The notes: generated by a model not told the origin, from the sequence alone. 64,000 nucleotides of DNA from Prescottella defluvii (GCF_000738775.1 NZ_JPOC01000036.1:1-64000), one strand, 5' to 3'. Shown: positions 29,309 to 41,136, counted from the stretch's first letter. Numbers and translations: made by a program.

Positions 29309-29836
29309 ATGACGGGACAGAGGGAGACGGACGCCGCCCGCGAGATCCTGCGGGACAACTTCGAGCGCATCCGGGAGTCGGTGGTCGAGGTGTGCACCGA
29401 CCTGACACCCGAGATGTCCGACTACCGCCCCGGCCCGCGGGCCAACTCGATCGCCTGGCTGATCTGGCACCTTACCCGCGTCCAGGACGATCACGTGAGT
29501 GACGCGGCGGACGTGGAGCAGGCCTGGACGTCCCGCGGTTGGCGGGAGCGGTTCGATCTCCCGTTCCCCGCCGGTGACATCGGATACGGGCACAGCAGCA
29601 CCGACGTCGGTCACGTGCACGCCGACGCCCGGTTGCTCGCCGACTACCACGGCGATGTCCACCTGGCGACACTCGAGTACATCGACGAGCTCACCGCCGA
29701 CGAACTCGACCGGATCGTGGACCGGCGGTGGGATCCGCCGGTCACGGTCTCGGTGCGTCTCGTCAGCGTGATCGGCGACTGCCTGCAGCATCTGGGGCAG
29801 GCTTCGTACGTGCGGGGGTTGTTCGCGGCGCGGTGA
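29309..29836 (+). CDS. DinB-superfamily protein (DUF664-type)
   Basis: A 175-residue four-helix-bundle protein. Metal-ligand histidines are seen in WLIWHLTRVQDDH and near the C-terminus in VIGDCLQHLGQASY, the usual H...H...H spacing of DinB/YfiT enzymes. Actinobacterial members include mycothiol-dependent transferases, so a mycothiol S-transferase role is possible but not shown. It starts 44 bases after the hydrolase gene and has no strong ribosome site. Its stop abuts the decayed monooxygenase remnant on the other strand. Confidence 0.85.
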   Translation: MTGQRETDAAREILRDNFERIRESVVEVCTDLTPEMSDYRPGPRANSIAWLIWHLTRVQDDHVSDAADVEQAWTSRGWRERFDLPFPAGDIGYGHSSTDVGHVHADARLLADYHGDVHLATLEYIDELTADELDRIVDRRWDPPVTVSVRLVSVIGDCLQHLGQASYVRGLFAAR

Positions 29837-30220
29837 TCCGGTCGTCGAAGCGTCGCTCGACACCGGCATCGGCCTCGACCGCGCACCCCGGTTGCTCGAC
29901 GAGCCACTCGATCAGCCCGGCGATGCGCCGGGCCTGCGACTCGAGCATGTACACGATCGAGCCCGAACCGAGGTTCGTGTTGGGCCCGTACATCGACGAC
30001 GGTGCCGTCGGCCGTCCGCACCGACCACCGGTTGGTGCGCTCGTCGAACTCCGCCCCGATGACCGTGACCCCGAACCGGATCAGCGGGCGCAGACGGCAC
30101 ATCGCACGCGGCGCCCGGGTAGGTGTTGTCCCGCCAAACCCCGCCGACATCGTCGCCCTGTTCGAGGATCGTGATCGACGGCTGCCCCACTTCGGCCCTC
30201 CTGCCATCGGTTCCGGTCTG
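29830..30220 (-). pseudogene. Remnant of a Baeyer-Villiger-type flavin monooxygenase
   Basis: Three fragments of one protein family occur in order on the minus strand but in different frames. First, [20 protein letters not shown] plus PGAACDVPS is the FAD-domain signature with the TYPG motif. Next comes [20 protein letters not shown]. Last, [20 protein letters not shown] with a C-terminal RRFDDRI segment. The N-terminal GxGxxG FAD motif and several hundred central residues are absent, and reading would need at least two frameshifts. This is a gene reduced by internal deletions to about 390 bases, not a small functional protein. Confidence 0.88.
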
Positions 30221-30251
30221 CTGCCCCGCAGCCAGGTCCCGGCAGAACGCG

Positions 30252-30288
30252 CGACAGCCCGGATCCGATGTCCGGATCCGGGCTGTCG
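30252..30288 (-). terminator. Hairpin after gatA
   Basis: A perfect 15-bp stem (CGACAGCCCGGATCC and GGATCCGGGCTGTCG) with a 7-nt loop lies 20 bases past the gatA stop. Confidence 0.9.
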
Positions 30289-30308
30289 ACACGCGTGGGT
30301 CGAGCGGG

Positions 30309-31793
30309 TTACGCGACGGGCGACGCGATCGGCCCGCGGGCCGCCTCGTAGGCCGCGCCGACGCGGTACAGGCGCTCGTCGGCCAGGGCCGGCGCCATGA
30401 TCTGCAGGCCGACGGGCAGACCGTCGTCCGCGGACACACCCGACGGCACCGACATCGCGCAGTGCCCGGCCAGGTTGGTCGGCAGCGTGCACAGGTCGGA
30501 CAGGTACATCGCCAGCGGGTCGTCGACTTTCTCGCCGAGCTTCCACGGCGTGAACGGGCTGGTCGGCGAGACCAGGACGTCGACCTTCTCGTACGCGGCA
30601 TCGAAGTCGCGCGCGATCAGCGTGCGGACCTTGAGGGCCGCACCGTAGTAGGCGTCGTAGTAGCCCGACGACAGCGCGTAGGTGCCGATCATGATGCGGC
30701 GCTTGACTTCCTTGCCGAAGCCCGCGGCGCGGGTCGCGGCCATGACCTGGTCCGCGCTCATGTCGCCCTCGTCGACCCGCATGCCGTACCGCATGGCGTC
30801 GAAGCGCGCGAGGTTGGACGACACCTCACTCGGCAGCACCAGGTAGTACGACGCGAGCGCATGCTCGAAGCTGGGGCACGAGACCTCGACGACCTCGGCA
30901 CCGAGCGCCGTCAACTGCGCGACCGCGGCGTCGAACGACGAGATGACGCCCGGCTGGTAGCTGTCGGAGTGCAGTTCCTTCACGACGCCGACGCGAACGC
31001 CCTTCAGGTCGCCGGTCGCGCCCTGGCGGGCCGCCTCGACGACGGGACGAACCGGCTCGTTCAGTGACGTGGAGTCACGCGGGTCGTAGCCGGCGATCAC
31101 CTCGTGCAGCAGCGCGGTGTCGAGGACGGTGCGACCGCACGGGCCGCCCTGGTCGAGCGACGACGCGCACGCGACGAGACCGAAGCGCGAGACGGTGCCG
31201 TACGTGGGCTTGGTGCCGACGGTCGCGGTGACCGCGGCGGGCTGCCGGATCGAGCCGCCGGTGTCGGTGCCGATCGCGAGCGGAGCCTGGTACGACGCGA
31301 GCGCCGCCGCCGAGCCGCCACCCGAACCACCCGGAATGCGCGTGGTGTCCCACGGGTTCCGGGTCGGGCCGTACGCCGAGTTCTCGGTGGACGAACCCAT
31401 CGCGAACTCGTCCATGTTGGTCTTGCCCAGGATCGGGATCCCGGCCTCGCGCAGCTTGGTGGTGAGCGTCGCGTCGTACGGCGACACCCAGCCCTCGAGG
31501 ATCTTCGACGCGCACGTGGTGGGCATGTCGGTGGTGGTGAAGACGTCCTTGAGTGCGATCGGCACACCCGCCAGCGCCGACGATGGCGCCTCACCGGCGG
31601 CGAGTGCGGAGTCGACCTCCTTGGCCGCGACGAGCGCCTGCTCCCCCGCGACGTGCAGGAAGGCGTGCAGTTCACCGTCGACCTGACCGATCCGGTCCAG
31701 GTGCGCCTGCGTGGCCTCCACCGACGAGATCTCGCGCGAGTGGATCTTCGACGCCAGATCGGAGGCGTCGAGACGAGTCAGATCGGTGCTCAT
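30309..31793 (-). CDS. gatA: Asp/Glu-tRNA(Asn/Gln) amidotransferase subunit A
   Basis: GatA is the amidase-signature glutaminase that releases ammonia for GatB. The Ser-cisSer-Lys triad is present: Lys in [10 protein letters not shown] (about residue 79), the glycine/serine loop [14 protein letters not shown] and the nucleophile loop [12 protein letters not shown]. The length of 494 residues is normal. Its start overlaps the gatC stop by four bases (ATGA). A strong hairpin ends the gatCA unit. gatB is about 6 kb away, separated by the two-component/phospholipase insert. Confidence 0.97.
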   Translation of the reverse strand: MSTDLTRLDASDLASKIHSREISSVEATQAHLDRIGQVDGELHAFLHVAGEQALVAAKEVDSALAAGEAPSSALAGVPIALKDVFTTTDMPTTCASKILEGWVSPYDATLTTKLREAGIPILGKTNMDEFAMGSSTENSAYGPTRNPWDTTRIPGGSGGGSAAALASYQAPLAIGTDTGGSIRQPAAVTATVGTKPTYGTVSRFGLVACASSLDQGGPCGRTVLDTALLHEVIAGYDPRDSTSLNEPVRPVVEAARQGATGDLKGVRVGVVKELHSDSYQPGVISSFDAAVAQLTALGAEVVEVSCPSFEHALASYYLVLPSEVSSNLARFDAMRYGMRVDEGDMSADQVMAATRAAGFGKEVKRRIMIGTYALSSGYYDAYYGAALKVRTLIARDFDAAYEKVDVLVSPTSPFTPWKLGEKVDDPLAMYLSDLCTLPTNLAGHCAMSVPSGVSADDGLPVGLQIMAPALADERLYRVGAAYEAARGPIASPVA

Positions 31794-32089
31794 TCGCCCT
31801 CTCCCAGAATCTGCGGAACGGCGAACCGATCCTGTTCGACGGCCGGCGCACCCGACAGTGCCTGCTCGGGCGTGAGGCCCGGCACGATGACGTCCGGCCG
31901 CGTCACGTTCGCGATCGGGTTGGGGTTCGCGGTGGGCGGGACATCATCTGCCGCGACCTCGGACACCGCCTTCACGTGGCTGAGAATCGAATCCAGCTGA
32001 CCGGCGAACTCGTCGAGTTCCGCGTCGGTCAGGGCAAGCCGGGACAGCCGGGCGAGGTGTGCGACCTCGTCACGGGAGATGGCAGGCAC
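31790..32089 (-). CDS. gatC: Asp/Glu-tRNA(Asn/Gln) amidotransferase subunit C
   Basis: The 99-residue GatC wraps around and stabilises the GatA-GatB interface. The N-terminal [19 protein letters not shown] segment and the central [18 protein letters not shown] helix are characteristic of the family. Translation is coupled to gatA by the ATGA overlap. It is divergent from the ACT-domain gene at 32303; the 213-bp spacer must hold both promoters. Confidence 0.95.
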   Translation of the reverse strand: MPAISRDEVAHLARLSRLALTDAELDEFAGQLDSILSHVKAVSEVAADDVPPTANPNPIANVTRPDVIVPGLTPEQALSGAPAVEQDRFAVPQILGEGE

Positions 32090-32302
32090 CTTCGGTGACC
32101 CCTTTCAGGTCGAAGTGAACGTTCCCGACCAGCCTAGAGCGTGGCCGGATCGGTCGTGCAGCCCGTCACCCCAGCGGCCGCCAGCGCGGGGTGAAAGGAT
32201 AGGTGGCGGCGGGGGTGCGCATCGTGTCCTTTTCATCGGCTCCATCGGCACCGCCCCGTCCTCGGTATCGGACCCGGCACCGAACGAACGGAAAGGCAGC
32301 AC

Positions 32303-32953
32303 GTGTCCTACCTGCTCCGCGTCCAACTCCCCGACCGACCCGGCAGCCTCGGCGCCCTCGCCGTCGCCCTCGGCTCCGCGGGAGCGGACATCCTGTCGCT
32401 CGACGTCGTCGAACGGGGATCGGGATTCGCCGTCGACGACCTCGTGGTCGACGTTGCGGCCGGTTCACTGCCGGACACCCTCATCACCGCGGCCGAGAGG
32501 CTCCCCGACGTCCGGGTCGACTCCATCCGCCCGTACGCCGGCATCCTCGATACCCACCGCGAGCTGGAGTTGATCGACCACGTCGCCACCGCGCACTCCG
32601 ACCGACTGCAGGTCCTCGTCGACGGGGCGCCGCGGGTGCTGCGCGTCGGCTGGTCCACCGTCATGGACATCGGTCCGCACGGGTCGTTCCGCGTCGTCGG
32701 GAGCCCTGGTGCACCCGAGACCCACGCCGGTGACGCACCCTGGATGCCGCTGCGGGAGGCCACCGTCCTCGACGGCACCGACGAATGGGTTCCGCAGGTG
32801 TGGCGCGACATGGACACCACCCTCGCGGCCGCCCCGCTCGGTGACACCGGTCGGGTACTGCTGCTCGGACGCCCCGGCGGGCCGGAGTTCCGCCCGTCGG
32901 AGGTGGCGCGACTGGGCTACCTCGCCGGGATCGTCGCCACCGTCCTGCGCTGA
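32303..32953 (+). CDS. ACT-domain amino-acid-binding protein (Rv3013-like)
   Basis: A 216-residue soluble protein. An ACT domain at residues 1-75 (YLLRVQLPDRPGSLGALAVA, VDDLVVDV) should bind an amino acid. The remainder (about 85-216) is a GAF-like or novel domain with no catalytic motif I recognise. It starts at the GTG at 32303. It sits divergent from gatCA and upstream of ligA, as Rv3013 does in M. tuberculosis, where its function is also unknown. It ends nine bases before the convergent GNAT gene. Confidence 0.82.
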   Translation: MSYLLRVQLPDRPGSLGALAVALGSAGADILSLDVVERGSGFAVDDLVVDVAAGSLPDTLITAAERLPDVRVDSIRPYAGILDTHRELELIDHVATAHSDRLQVLVDGAPRVLRVGWSTVMDIGPHGSFRVVGSPGAPETHAGDAPWMPLREATVLDGTDEWVPQVWRDMDTTLAAAPLGDTGRVLLLGRPGGPEFRPSEVARLGYLAGIVATVLR

Positions 32954-32962
32954 CGGCTGACG

Positions 32963-33451
32963 TCAGACCAGTTCGCGCACCAGCGCGGTCAACTCGATCC
33001 CGGGAATCGGCGCCCAGTTGCGCTCGGGCGCCGGGACGAAACCGTTGCGGTCGTAGATGCGTCGCGCGTCGACCATGTCGGGCTGCGTCGAGATGACGAC
33101 CGCATGGTCGCCGCGGTCGTACGCGACGTCGAGCACGTGGCGCACCAGTGCCGAGCCGACGCCCTTGCCGCGTGCGGACTGCGCGACCGCGAGCATGCGG
33201 AACTCGAGTTCCCCCTTCTCGGCGACGTCCGCGAAGGGGGACTCCGGTTCGGCGATGGTCACCGATCCGACGATCTCACCGTCGACCAACGCGACCACGA
33301 CATCGGCCTGGTCGGCCCGGGTCGCGGTGTCGCGCAGTCGCTCCGCGTACATGTCGCTGTCCGATACGAAACCACCGTCGATGTAGACGTCGGCTGTGAG
33401 TTCGCCGACGGTGTCGTAGTCGGCGGGGGTGACGGGCCGGATATCGATCAT
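32963..33451 (-). CDS. GNAT-family N-acetyltransferase
   Basis: A 162-residue single-domain acetyltransferase. The acetyl-CoA pyrophosphate loop is RMLAVAQSARGKGVGSALV (Q/R-x-x-G-x-G/A type) and the last strand carries ARRIYDRNGFVPAPERNW. The substrate is not predictable. It is convergent with the ACT-domain gene. About 285 bases of non-coding DNA containing a perfect palindrome lie upstream. Confidence 0.9.
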   Translation of the reverse strand: MIDIRPVTPADYDTVGELTADVYIDGGFVSDSDMYAERLRDTATRADQADVVVALVDGEIVGSVTIAEPESPFADVAEKGELEFRMLAVAQSARGKGVGSALVRHVLDVAYDRGDHAVVISTQPDMVDARRIYDRNGFVPAPERNWAPIPGIELTALVRELV

Positions 33452-33736
33452 GGCGTCACTATGTCAGCCGCAACCCGCCGTCAGAAAACCGATTCAGATG
33501 CCCCGACCGGCGCGGATGAGACACGCACCACATTCGAGACGCCGTGCGATCGGCGCCGCTGCCGCCCGCGTCGCCGCCGCACCGCGGTGCATGCAGCCGC
33601 CCCCGAACTGTTCCGACCAGCATCGATGGCACGAAGTTCGCTGTGCGCACACTCGACGGTCCGGCACGGATTTCCGACCATCGGAAATCCTCCGAAAACG
33701 ACACCATGTCGTAGCGTGGCGTTCGTCACGTAGACA
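33452..33736. other. Non-coding stretch upstream of GNAT gene with a 23-bp palindrome
   Basis: No convincing gene is seen here. GGATTTCCGA and TCGGAAATCC at 33668-33690 form a perfect 10-bp inverted repeat around CCA. It is about 215 bases upstream of the GNAT start and about 100 bases downstream of the ligA stop. It may be an operator or an RNA hairpin. An 82-codon open frame on the minus strand through it has no family features. Confidence 0.5.
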
Positions 33737-33777
33737 AGCGCGGCGCGACAGTGTGAATGTTCCTGTCGCGCTGCGCT
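33737..33777 (-). terminator. Hairpin after ligA
   Basis: AGCGCGGCGCGACA and TGTCGCGCTGCGCT pair over 14 positions with one mismatch around a 13-nt loop, 15 bases past the ligA stop. Confidence 0.75.
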
Positions 33778-33791
33778 TCTGCCGCGAAACG

Positions 33792-35906
<2,115 letters not shown>

Positions 35907-36005
35907 TTATCGCAGCCAGCTGACAGATTCCGCCGCCGCAACAGCGGTCGCCGAACGGGAACAGAGGTACCGGCCGGGACCGGAAAACGTGTCGTGAACT
36001 CCCGT

Positions 36006-37037
36006 TCAGGCCATCGCGGACGGGTCGGCACCGTCGGCGAACGCGCGGGTCAGCTCGTTCGCCGACCGCAGCGCCGTGCGCGCCCAGTCGGCGCCCGCAC
36101 CGGCCAACCCGCACTCGGGTGTCACCGTGACCCGCGACGCCAGCAACTCCCGGGAGAACCCGAGACGATCGAACAGCCGGGTGGCCGGCTCGGCCAGGTC
36201 CCGCCAGCCCGGGGTGCGCTCGGGTGCAGCGGTCGACACCAGGCCCAGCGCGAGGTCGACACCGGCGTCGAGCAGTTCCCCGATGCCGTCGAGGTCGGCG
36301 GTGCGCAGCGTGCTCACGTCGAGGCCCACCATCGACGCACCACTGCGGCGGAGCAACCCGAGCGGGGCGTCGGCGGCGCAGCAGTGCACCAGCACGGGCG
36401 CCCCGATCCGCTCGATCGCCAGTTGCAGCAGGTGGAGGGCCTCGGGCTCGGGCAGCGCGCGCGGGGTCTGCAGGATCGACACCCCCGACAGCGAGCCCGC
36501 GAGCACCGCGGGCAGTCCGGGCTCGTCGAGCTGGACCACCACCGGGGAACCGAGGCGCCGCTCGGCATCCGCGACGTGGGCCGCGACGCCCTCGGCGAGC
36601 GACTCGGTGAGATCACGCAACGCCCCCGGATCGGTGAGCACCCGGTGCCCACCGAACAGTTCCAGTTGCGACGCGAGCGTCAGCGGGCCGACGGCCTGCA
36701 CCTTCACCGGCTGGTCGGTGCCCCGACGTCCCGCGAGCTCCCAGGATTCCTCGAACGCGTCGAGATCGCGGGCCAGCAGATCGCGGGCGGTACGGGTGGC
36801 CGCTCCGACCCGCTGGGTCAGCCGGTAGCCGGTGGTGGAGGTGTCGAGCGGGATGTCGATCAGCAGCGCCGCGGCGCGGCCGACCATGTCGGCGCCGAGC
36901 CCGCGCGCCGGCAACTCCACGAGATGCGGCAGCGCTGCGAGTTCACCGACCACGATCTCCGCGGCCGCCCGCGGATCGGTGCCGGGCCACGAGCCGACGC
37001 CCGTCGCGACGCCGACGGGAATGCGGGCCGCCGTCAC
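36006..37037 (-). CDS. MetE/UROD-superfamily protein (C-terminal methionine-synthase-like, Rv3015c-like)
   Basis: A 343-residue TIM-barrel protein similar to the catalytic half of cobalamin-independent methionine synthase but lacking the N-terminal MetE domain. Possible zinc ligands are in [10 protein letters not shown] (His-x-Cys) and [10 protein letters not shown] (Cys), placed as in MetE; GSWPGTDP begins the barrel. Whether it makes methionine, or another methyl transfer, is unknown. The GTG start overlaps the mnmA stop by four bases, so it is the last gene of iscS-mnmA-this gene. Such co-translation with a tRNA-thiolation pair is conserved in mycobacteria. Confidence 0.82.
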   Translation of the reverse strand: MTAARIPVGVATGVGSWPGTDPRAAAEIVVGELAALPHLVELPARGLGADMVGRAAALLIDIPLDTSTTGYRLTQRVGAATRTARDLLARDLDAFEESWELAGRRGTDQPVKVQAVGPLTLASQLELFGGHRVLTDPGALRDLTESLAEGVAAHVADAERRLGSPVVVQLDEPGLPAVLAGSLSGVSILQTPRALPEPEALHLLQLAIERIGAPVLVHCCAADAPLGLLRRSGASMVGLDVSTLRTADLDGIGELLDAGVDLALGLVSTAAPERTPGWRDLAEPATRLFDRLGFSRELLASRVTVTPECGLAGAGADWARTALRSANELTRAFADGADPSAMA

Positions 37038-38122
37038 GGACGGTCCGCGGAGGTTCCCGAGATGGTGCCGCTGCCGAGGACCACGTCGCCGGCCTCGTCC
37101 GGGCGGTACAGGACGACGGCCTGCCCCTTCGCGACACCGGTGAGCGGTTCCGACAACTGCACGACGATGCCGCCGTCGACTTCCTCCGCGACGGCGCGGG
37201 CGGTCCCGCCGTGGGCCCGCACCTGCACGACACACTCGACCGGACCCTCCGGCGCCTGCCCGGACGTCCAGATCGCGCGGTCGGCGGTGATGGTCCACAC
37301 CTCGAGCCGGGTGGCCGAACCGACCCGCACGGTGCCGGTGTCGGGTTCGATCGCCGTCACGTAGCGCGGCTGCCCATCGGCGGCCGGGCCCTGGACGCCG
37401 AGTCCCTTGCGCTGGCCGATCGTGAAGCCGTGCACACCCTCGTGCTGCGCGAGCACCTCGCCGGTGTCGGCGTCGACCACGGCGCCGGGGCGGATGCCGA
37501 TCTTCGCGCCGAGGAACGCCCGCGTGTCACCGGAAGGGATGAAGCAGATGTCGTGACTGTCAGGCTTGTTCGCGACCGCGAGTCCGCGCTCGGCGGCCTC
37601 CTCGCGGATCTGCTCCTTGGGGGTGTCGCCGATCGGGAACATGGCCCGCGACAACTGCTCCGCGGTGAGCACCGCGAGCACGTACGACTGGTCCTTGTCG
37701 GCGTCGACGGCGCGGCGCAGCACGCCGTCCTCGAGTCGCGCGTAGTGCCCCGTTGCGACGGCGTCGAATCCCAGCGCGTAGGCGCGGTCGGCGAGCGCCG
37801 CGAACTTGATCTTCTCGTTGCACCGCAGGCACGGGTTCGGAGTCTCCCCCGCCGCGTACGCCTCGACGAAGTCGTCGATCACGTCTTCCTTGAAGCGGTC
37901 CGCGAAATCCCAGACGTAGAAAGGGATCCCGAGCACATCGGCCGCACGCTTGGCGTCGCCCGCGTCCTCCTTGGAGCAGCAGCCGCGCGACCCGGTCCGC
38001 AGGGTGCCCGGCGCCGTCGACAAGGCGAGGTGGACACCGACCACGTCGTGGCCGGCCGCGACCGCGCGGGCCGCGGCAACCGCGGAGTCCACTCCGCCGC
38101 TCATCGCTGCCAGAACTCGCAT
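37034..38122 (-). CDS. mnmA: tRNA-specific 2-thiouridylase
   Basis: MnmA activates U34 of tRNA-Lys, tRNA-Glu(UUC) and tRNA-Gln(UUG) with ATP and inserts sulfur. The PP-loop is MSGGVDS (residues 7-13), the nucleophilic Cys is C101 in [10 protein letters not shown] and the second Cys lies in [11 protein letters not shown]. The length of 362 residues is normal. The start abuts the iscS stop directly (TAG-ATG), giving a compact sulfur donor-acceptor operon. The tRNA-Glu and tRNA-Gln genes in this window have C34 and so are not its substrates. Confidence 0.96.
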   Translation of the reverse strand: MRVLAAMSGGVDSAVAAARAVAAGHDVVGVHLALSTAPGTLRTGSRGCCSKEDAGDAKRAADVLGIPFYVWDFADRFKEDVIDDFVEAYAAGETPNPCLRCNEKIKFAALADRAYALGFDAVATGHYARLEDGVLRRAVDADKDQSYVLAVLTAEQLSRAMFPIGDTPKEQIREEAAERGLAVANKPDSHDICFIPSGDTRAFLGAKIGIRPGAVVDADTGEVLAQHEGVHGFTIGQRKGLGVQGPAADGQPRYVTAIEPDTGTVRVGSATRLEVWTITADRAIWTSGQAPEGPVECVVQVRAHGGTARAVAEEVDGGIVVQLSEPLTGVAKGQAVVLYRPDEAGDVVLGSGTISGTSADRP

Positions 38123-39340
38123 CTAACGATTCCCTCCTCGCGCGCCTGCGCTCGCCAGTCCGGCGGCACGAGCACGTTCGATCACCTGCGGCAGCGCCGA
38201 CAGCAGCGCCTCGATGTCCCGCTCGGTCGATGTGTGCCCCAACGAGAATCGCAGCGATCCCCGCGCCAGGACGGGGTCGATCCCCATCGCCGTCAGCACA
38301 TGACTGGCACTCGCGACACCGGCCGTGCACGCCGACCCCGTGGAACACTCGACGCCGGCGACGTCGAGCAGCATCAGCAGCGAGTCGCCCTCGCAACCCG
38401 GAAAAGTGAAGTGCGCGTTGCCGGGAAGCCGGGCGTCGCCGGTGGCACCGTTGAGGATCGCGTCGGGCACGATCGCCTGCACACCCTCGATCAGGTTCTC
38501 CCGCAACGTAGTCAACTCGGCGGTGCGCGCCTCCATCTCGGCCGCCGTGATCCGCAGCGCGGACGCGAGGCCGACGATGGACGCCGTGTCCTGCGTGCCG
38601 GAACGCAGATCGCGCTCGTGCCCGCCGCCGTGCGAGAGCGGCACACACGGCACCTGGCGCCCCAGCAGCAGCGCGCCGACACCCTGCGGGCCGCCCAGCT
38701 TGTGACCGGCGATGCTCAGCGCCGACAGCCCGCTCGCCGCGAAGTCGATCGGCAGGTGCGCCGCGGCCTGCACCGCGTCGGAGTGGATCGGGACGTCGTA
38801 GGCAGACGCAATCGCGGCAATCTTCTCGATCGGGTTGATCGTGCCGATCTCGTTGTTGGCCCACATCACGGTGACGAGGGCGGTCTCCTCGGCGTGGGCG
38901 GCAAGTTCGGCACGCACCACGTCGGGGTCGACGGCGCCGTTCGCGTCCACCGGCAACCACGTCACCCGGGCGCCCTCGTGCGCGACGAGCCACTCGACGG
39001 CGTCGAGCACGGCATGGTGCTCGACGGCGCTCGCGAGGATGCGGGTGCGCTTGGGGTCTGCGTCGCGGCGGGCCCAGTAGATGCCCTTGACGGCGAGGTT
39101 GTCGCTCTCGGTGCCACCGGAGGTGAAGATCACCTCGGACGGACGGGCCCCGAGGGAGGCGGCGATGGACTCGCGGGACTCCTCGATCCGGCGCCGGGCC
39201 GATCGACCCGATCCGTGCAGCGACGAGGCGTTACCCACCGTGGCGAAGACCTCGGTCATCGCCACGATCGTCGCCGGATACATAGGTGTGGTCGCGGCGT
39301 GGTCGAGGTAGACCGCTGAGCTGGTGGCAGGCGAGATCAT
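38123..39340 (-). CDS. iscS: Cysteine desulfurase
   Basis: A class V pyridoxal-phosphate aminotransferase-fold enzyme that mobilises sulfur from cysteine. The PLP lysine lies in [12 protein letters not shown], the persulfide Cys in [14 protein letters not shown], and [11 protein letters not shown] binds the cofactor phosphate. At 405 residues with the extended Cys loop it is of the IscS/NifS group. It heads the operon with mnmA, which would take its sulfur. The start is the ATG at 39340. Confidence 0.95.
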   Translation of the reverse strand: MISPATSSAVYLDHAATTPMYPATIVAMTEVFATVGNASSLHGSGRSARRRIEESRESIAASLGARPSEVIFTSGGTESDNLAVKGIYWARRDADPKRTRILASAVEHHAVLDAVEWLVAHEGARVTWLPVDANGAVDPDVVRAELAAHAEETALVTVMWANNEIGTINPIEKIAAIASAYDVPIHSDAVQAAAHLPIDFAASGLSALSIAGHKLGGPQGVGALLLGRQVPCVPLSHGGGHERDLRSGTQDTASIVGLASALRITAAEMEARTAELTTLRENLIEGVQAIVPDAILNGATGDARLPGNAHFTFPGCEGDSLLMLLDVAGVECSTGSACTAGVASASHVLTAMGIDPVLARGSLRFSLGHTSTERDIEALLSALPQVIERARAAGLASAGARGGNR

Positions 39341-39393
39341 GACTCGACAAGGATAACCGTTGACGAAGACCCGTCACGCCGCGGAGACCCCTC

Positions 39394-40242
39394 TCACGCG
39401 GCACGCGCGCGACGACGGCCCTCCAGACGGGCGAGGATGCGGTCCGCGCCCACCGCCGCCCCGCGGCGGACCTCGCATTCGCACCGCTCGGCGAGGTCCC
39501 GGCGGTCGCCGCCCGGGGCCTGCAACGCCCCCAGTGTGACCCGTGCGCGCAGGCCGCGACTGCGCAACACACGGCGTATCGAGGCCGCGATCGAATCGTC
39601 GCCCACGAAGCTCGGTCCGGTTGTGTGGTCCCCCGCCGCGTCGACGTACTCCACCAGCACCGGCTGGACCGGCCTCTGCGCATCGACCGCGGCCTGGAAG
39701 AGGGCCGGCCGGAACCTACCGAACGCCTGACCACACCACGTGGTCCCCTCCGGGAAGACGATCACCGTGTCCCCCGCGAGCAGGCGGTCCCGCGCCGCGG
39801 CGACCGTGCCGGGCAGACCGCGCAGGTTGCCCCGCTCGATCGGGATCACCCCGGCCCGGCGGGCCACCGCACCGAGCAGTGGCCACGCCAGCAGGTCGGC
39901 CCGCGCCACGAACCGCCCCGGCAGCACCGCCGCGAGCACCAGGACGTCGAGCCACGAGACGTGCCCGGCCACCACCAGCGTGCCCGGCGGGACCCGACCC
40001 GCCGGCGCGGACACGTCGAGTCGAACACCGATACCGCGCAACGCTGTTCGCGCCAGCATCCGATGGCAAGCGGTCCGCGGGCGCGACGGGAGCAGTCGCA
40101 CCACCGGCAGCAGCACCGACGACGACGCCACCGCCACCAGCGCGATCCACCGACCGCACGCGAGCGCGACCGGAACCCGTTCGGGATGACGCGGCAGGCA
40201 CCCGACACCGCACGGGCTCGTCGGCAGCCACGAACGGCTCAT
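39394..40242 (-). CDS. 1-acyl-glycerol-3-phosphate-type acyltransferase (PlsC family)
   Basis: A 282-residue membrane-associated acyltransferase. The H(X)4D motif is HVSWLD, the FPEGTTW motif binds the glycerol phosphate-type acceptor, and one or two hydrophobic segments precede it (about residues 28-50). It is translationally coupled (ATGA overlap) to the upstream GNAT/hemolysin-like acyltransferase. In other bacteria an acyltransferase pair of this kind (OlsB then OlsA) makes ornithine lipids. In mycobacteria the equivalent pair, Rv3027c-Rv3026c, is uncharacterised, so the product here is open. Confidence 0.87.
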   Translation of the reverse strand: MSRSWLPTSPCGVGCLPRHPERVPVALACGRWIALVAVASSSVLLPVVRLLPSRPRTACHRMLARTALRGIGVRLDVSAPAGRVPPGTLVVAGHVSWLDVLVLAAVLPGRFVARADLLAWPLLGAVARRAGVIPIERGNLRGLPGTVAAARDRLLAGDTVIVFPEGTTWCGQAFGRFRPALFQAAVDAQRPVQPVLVEYVDAAGDHTTGPSFVGDDSIAASIRRVLRSRGLRARVTLGALQAPGGDRRDLAERCECEVRRGAAVGADRILARLEGRRRARAA

Positions 40243-41051
40243 GCTGCCGCCTCGACCACCGCCGACGCCCGCCGCAACCGGTCGAGGTAGCGGGTGTCGG
40301 CGTCGTGCAGACTCTGCAGCGCCACGAAGTCGGCGACACCGAAGTCCGGGTCGTGTGCGGGTTCCCCGCAGATCTTCGCCCCCAGCCGCAGATAGCCGCG
40401 CAGCAGCGGCGGCACCGACGGCCGCAGCGGCGCGGCGATGTCGTCCAGGGGACGGCCGTCCACCCGGACCGGGCGCAGCGGGCGCGCCCACGTCGACGGG
40501 TCCGCTGCATGCCGGCTCAGCAGGAAGTCCCGCACACCCCGCACGTTCGCGCCGGCGACGGCGTCGGGCCGGTCCTGCATCGGCACCGACACGCAGCCCA
40601 TGACGGTGTCGTGGCCGGTGAGCTGCAGGTAGTGCAGGATCCCCGCCCACATCAGCGCGAGGACCGAGCCCGAGCGATGGCCGACGTCCACACAGGCCCG
40701 CCCCATCTCGACGACGCGACTCCCCGCGGGGTCGATCGCCGACAGGTCGAACTCGGTGGCGGTGTAGTAGCCCCCGGCGGCGATCGCGGCGTCGGGCGGC
40801 AGCATCCGGTAGCAGCCGACGAAGTCACCGGAGACGTTGTCACGGACGAGGAGATGGTCGCAGAAGTCGTCGAACCGGTCGGCGTCGAGGCGCTCGGCCG
40901 ATTCGGGGAGGACGAAGCCGGGTTCGGCAGCGAACACCCGGTAGCGCAGACGCTGCGCCGCCTCCCGGTGTTCGCGATCGGAGGAGACGAGGAGGGAGTA
41001 GCGGGATCCGGTCTCGGTGTAGACGGTCTCGACGAGTGGCGAAGTTGTCAT
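40239..41051 (-). CDS. GNAT-fold N-acyltransferase, OlsB/hemolysin-like
   Basis: A 270-residue protein of the acyl-ACP-dependent ornithine N-acyltransferase-like family. Supporting segments: LRYRVFAAEPGFVLPE near the N-terminus, DFCDHLLVRD, YYTATEFDLSAI, and MGRACVDVGHRSGSVLALMW in the acyl-donor site. The ATG at 41051 (MTTSPLVETVY) is chosen over a TTG two codons earlier. It is followed by the PlsC-type gene with a four-base overlap, so the two probably act in sequence on one lipid. Downstream of its promoter side lies repeat-flanked nuclease-like gene 2. Confidence 0.83.
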   Translation of the reverse strand: MTTSPLVETVYTETGSRYSLLVSSDREHREAAQRLRYRVFAAEPGFVLPESAERLDADRFDDFCDHLLVRDNVSGDFVGCYRMLPPDAAIAAGGYYTATEFDLSAIDPAGSRVVEMGRACVDVGHRSGSVLALMWAGILHYLQLTGHDTVMGCVSVPMQDRPDAVAGANVRGVRDFLLSRHAADPSTWARPLRPVRVDGRPLDDIAAPLRPSVPPLLRGYLRLGAKICGEPAHDPDFGVADFVALQSLHDADTRYLDRLRRASAVVEAAA

Positions 41052-41136
41052 GCGCAAGGTCTATCGAGCCCGTCCGGCGACCAGGCGTCGGCGATGTGTC
41101 GCGTCGATGCAGCTTCGGTGAACGCGCCGCGCGCAC

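Noticed and set aside
33459-33707. An 82-codon frame (MVSFSEDFRW...) upstream of the GNAT gene
   Set aside because: It has no ribosome site or recognisable features, and its end coincides with the GNAT promoter region. It is more likely non-coding.
36000-36010. Terminator between the MetE-like gene and ligA
   Set aside because: GAACGGGA/TCCCGTTC arms are 39 bases apart and overlap the stop codon; too weak to call.
37034-38122. MnmA acting on the tRNA-Glu and tRNA-Gln genes of this window
   Set aside because: Those tRNAs have C at position 34 (CTC and CTG); MnmA thiolates U34.
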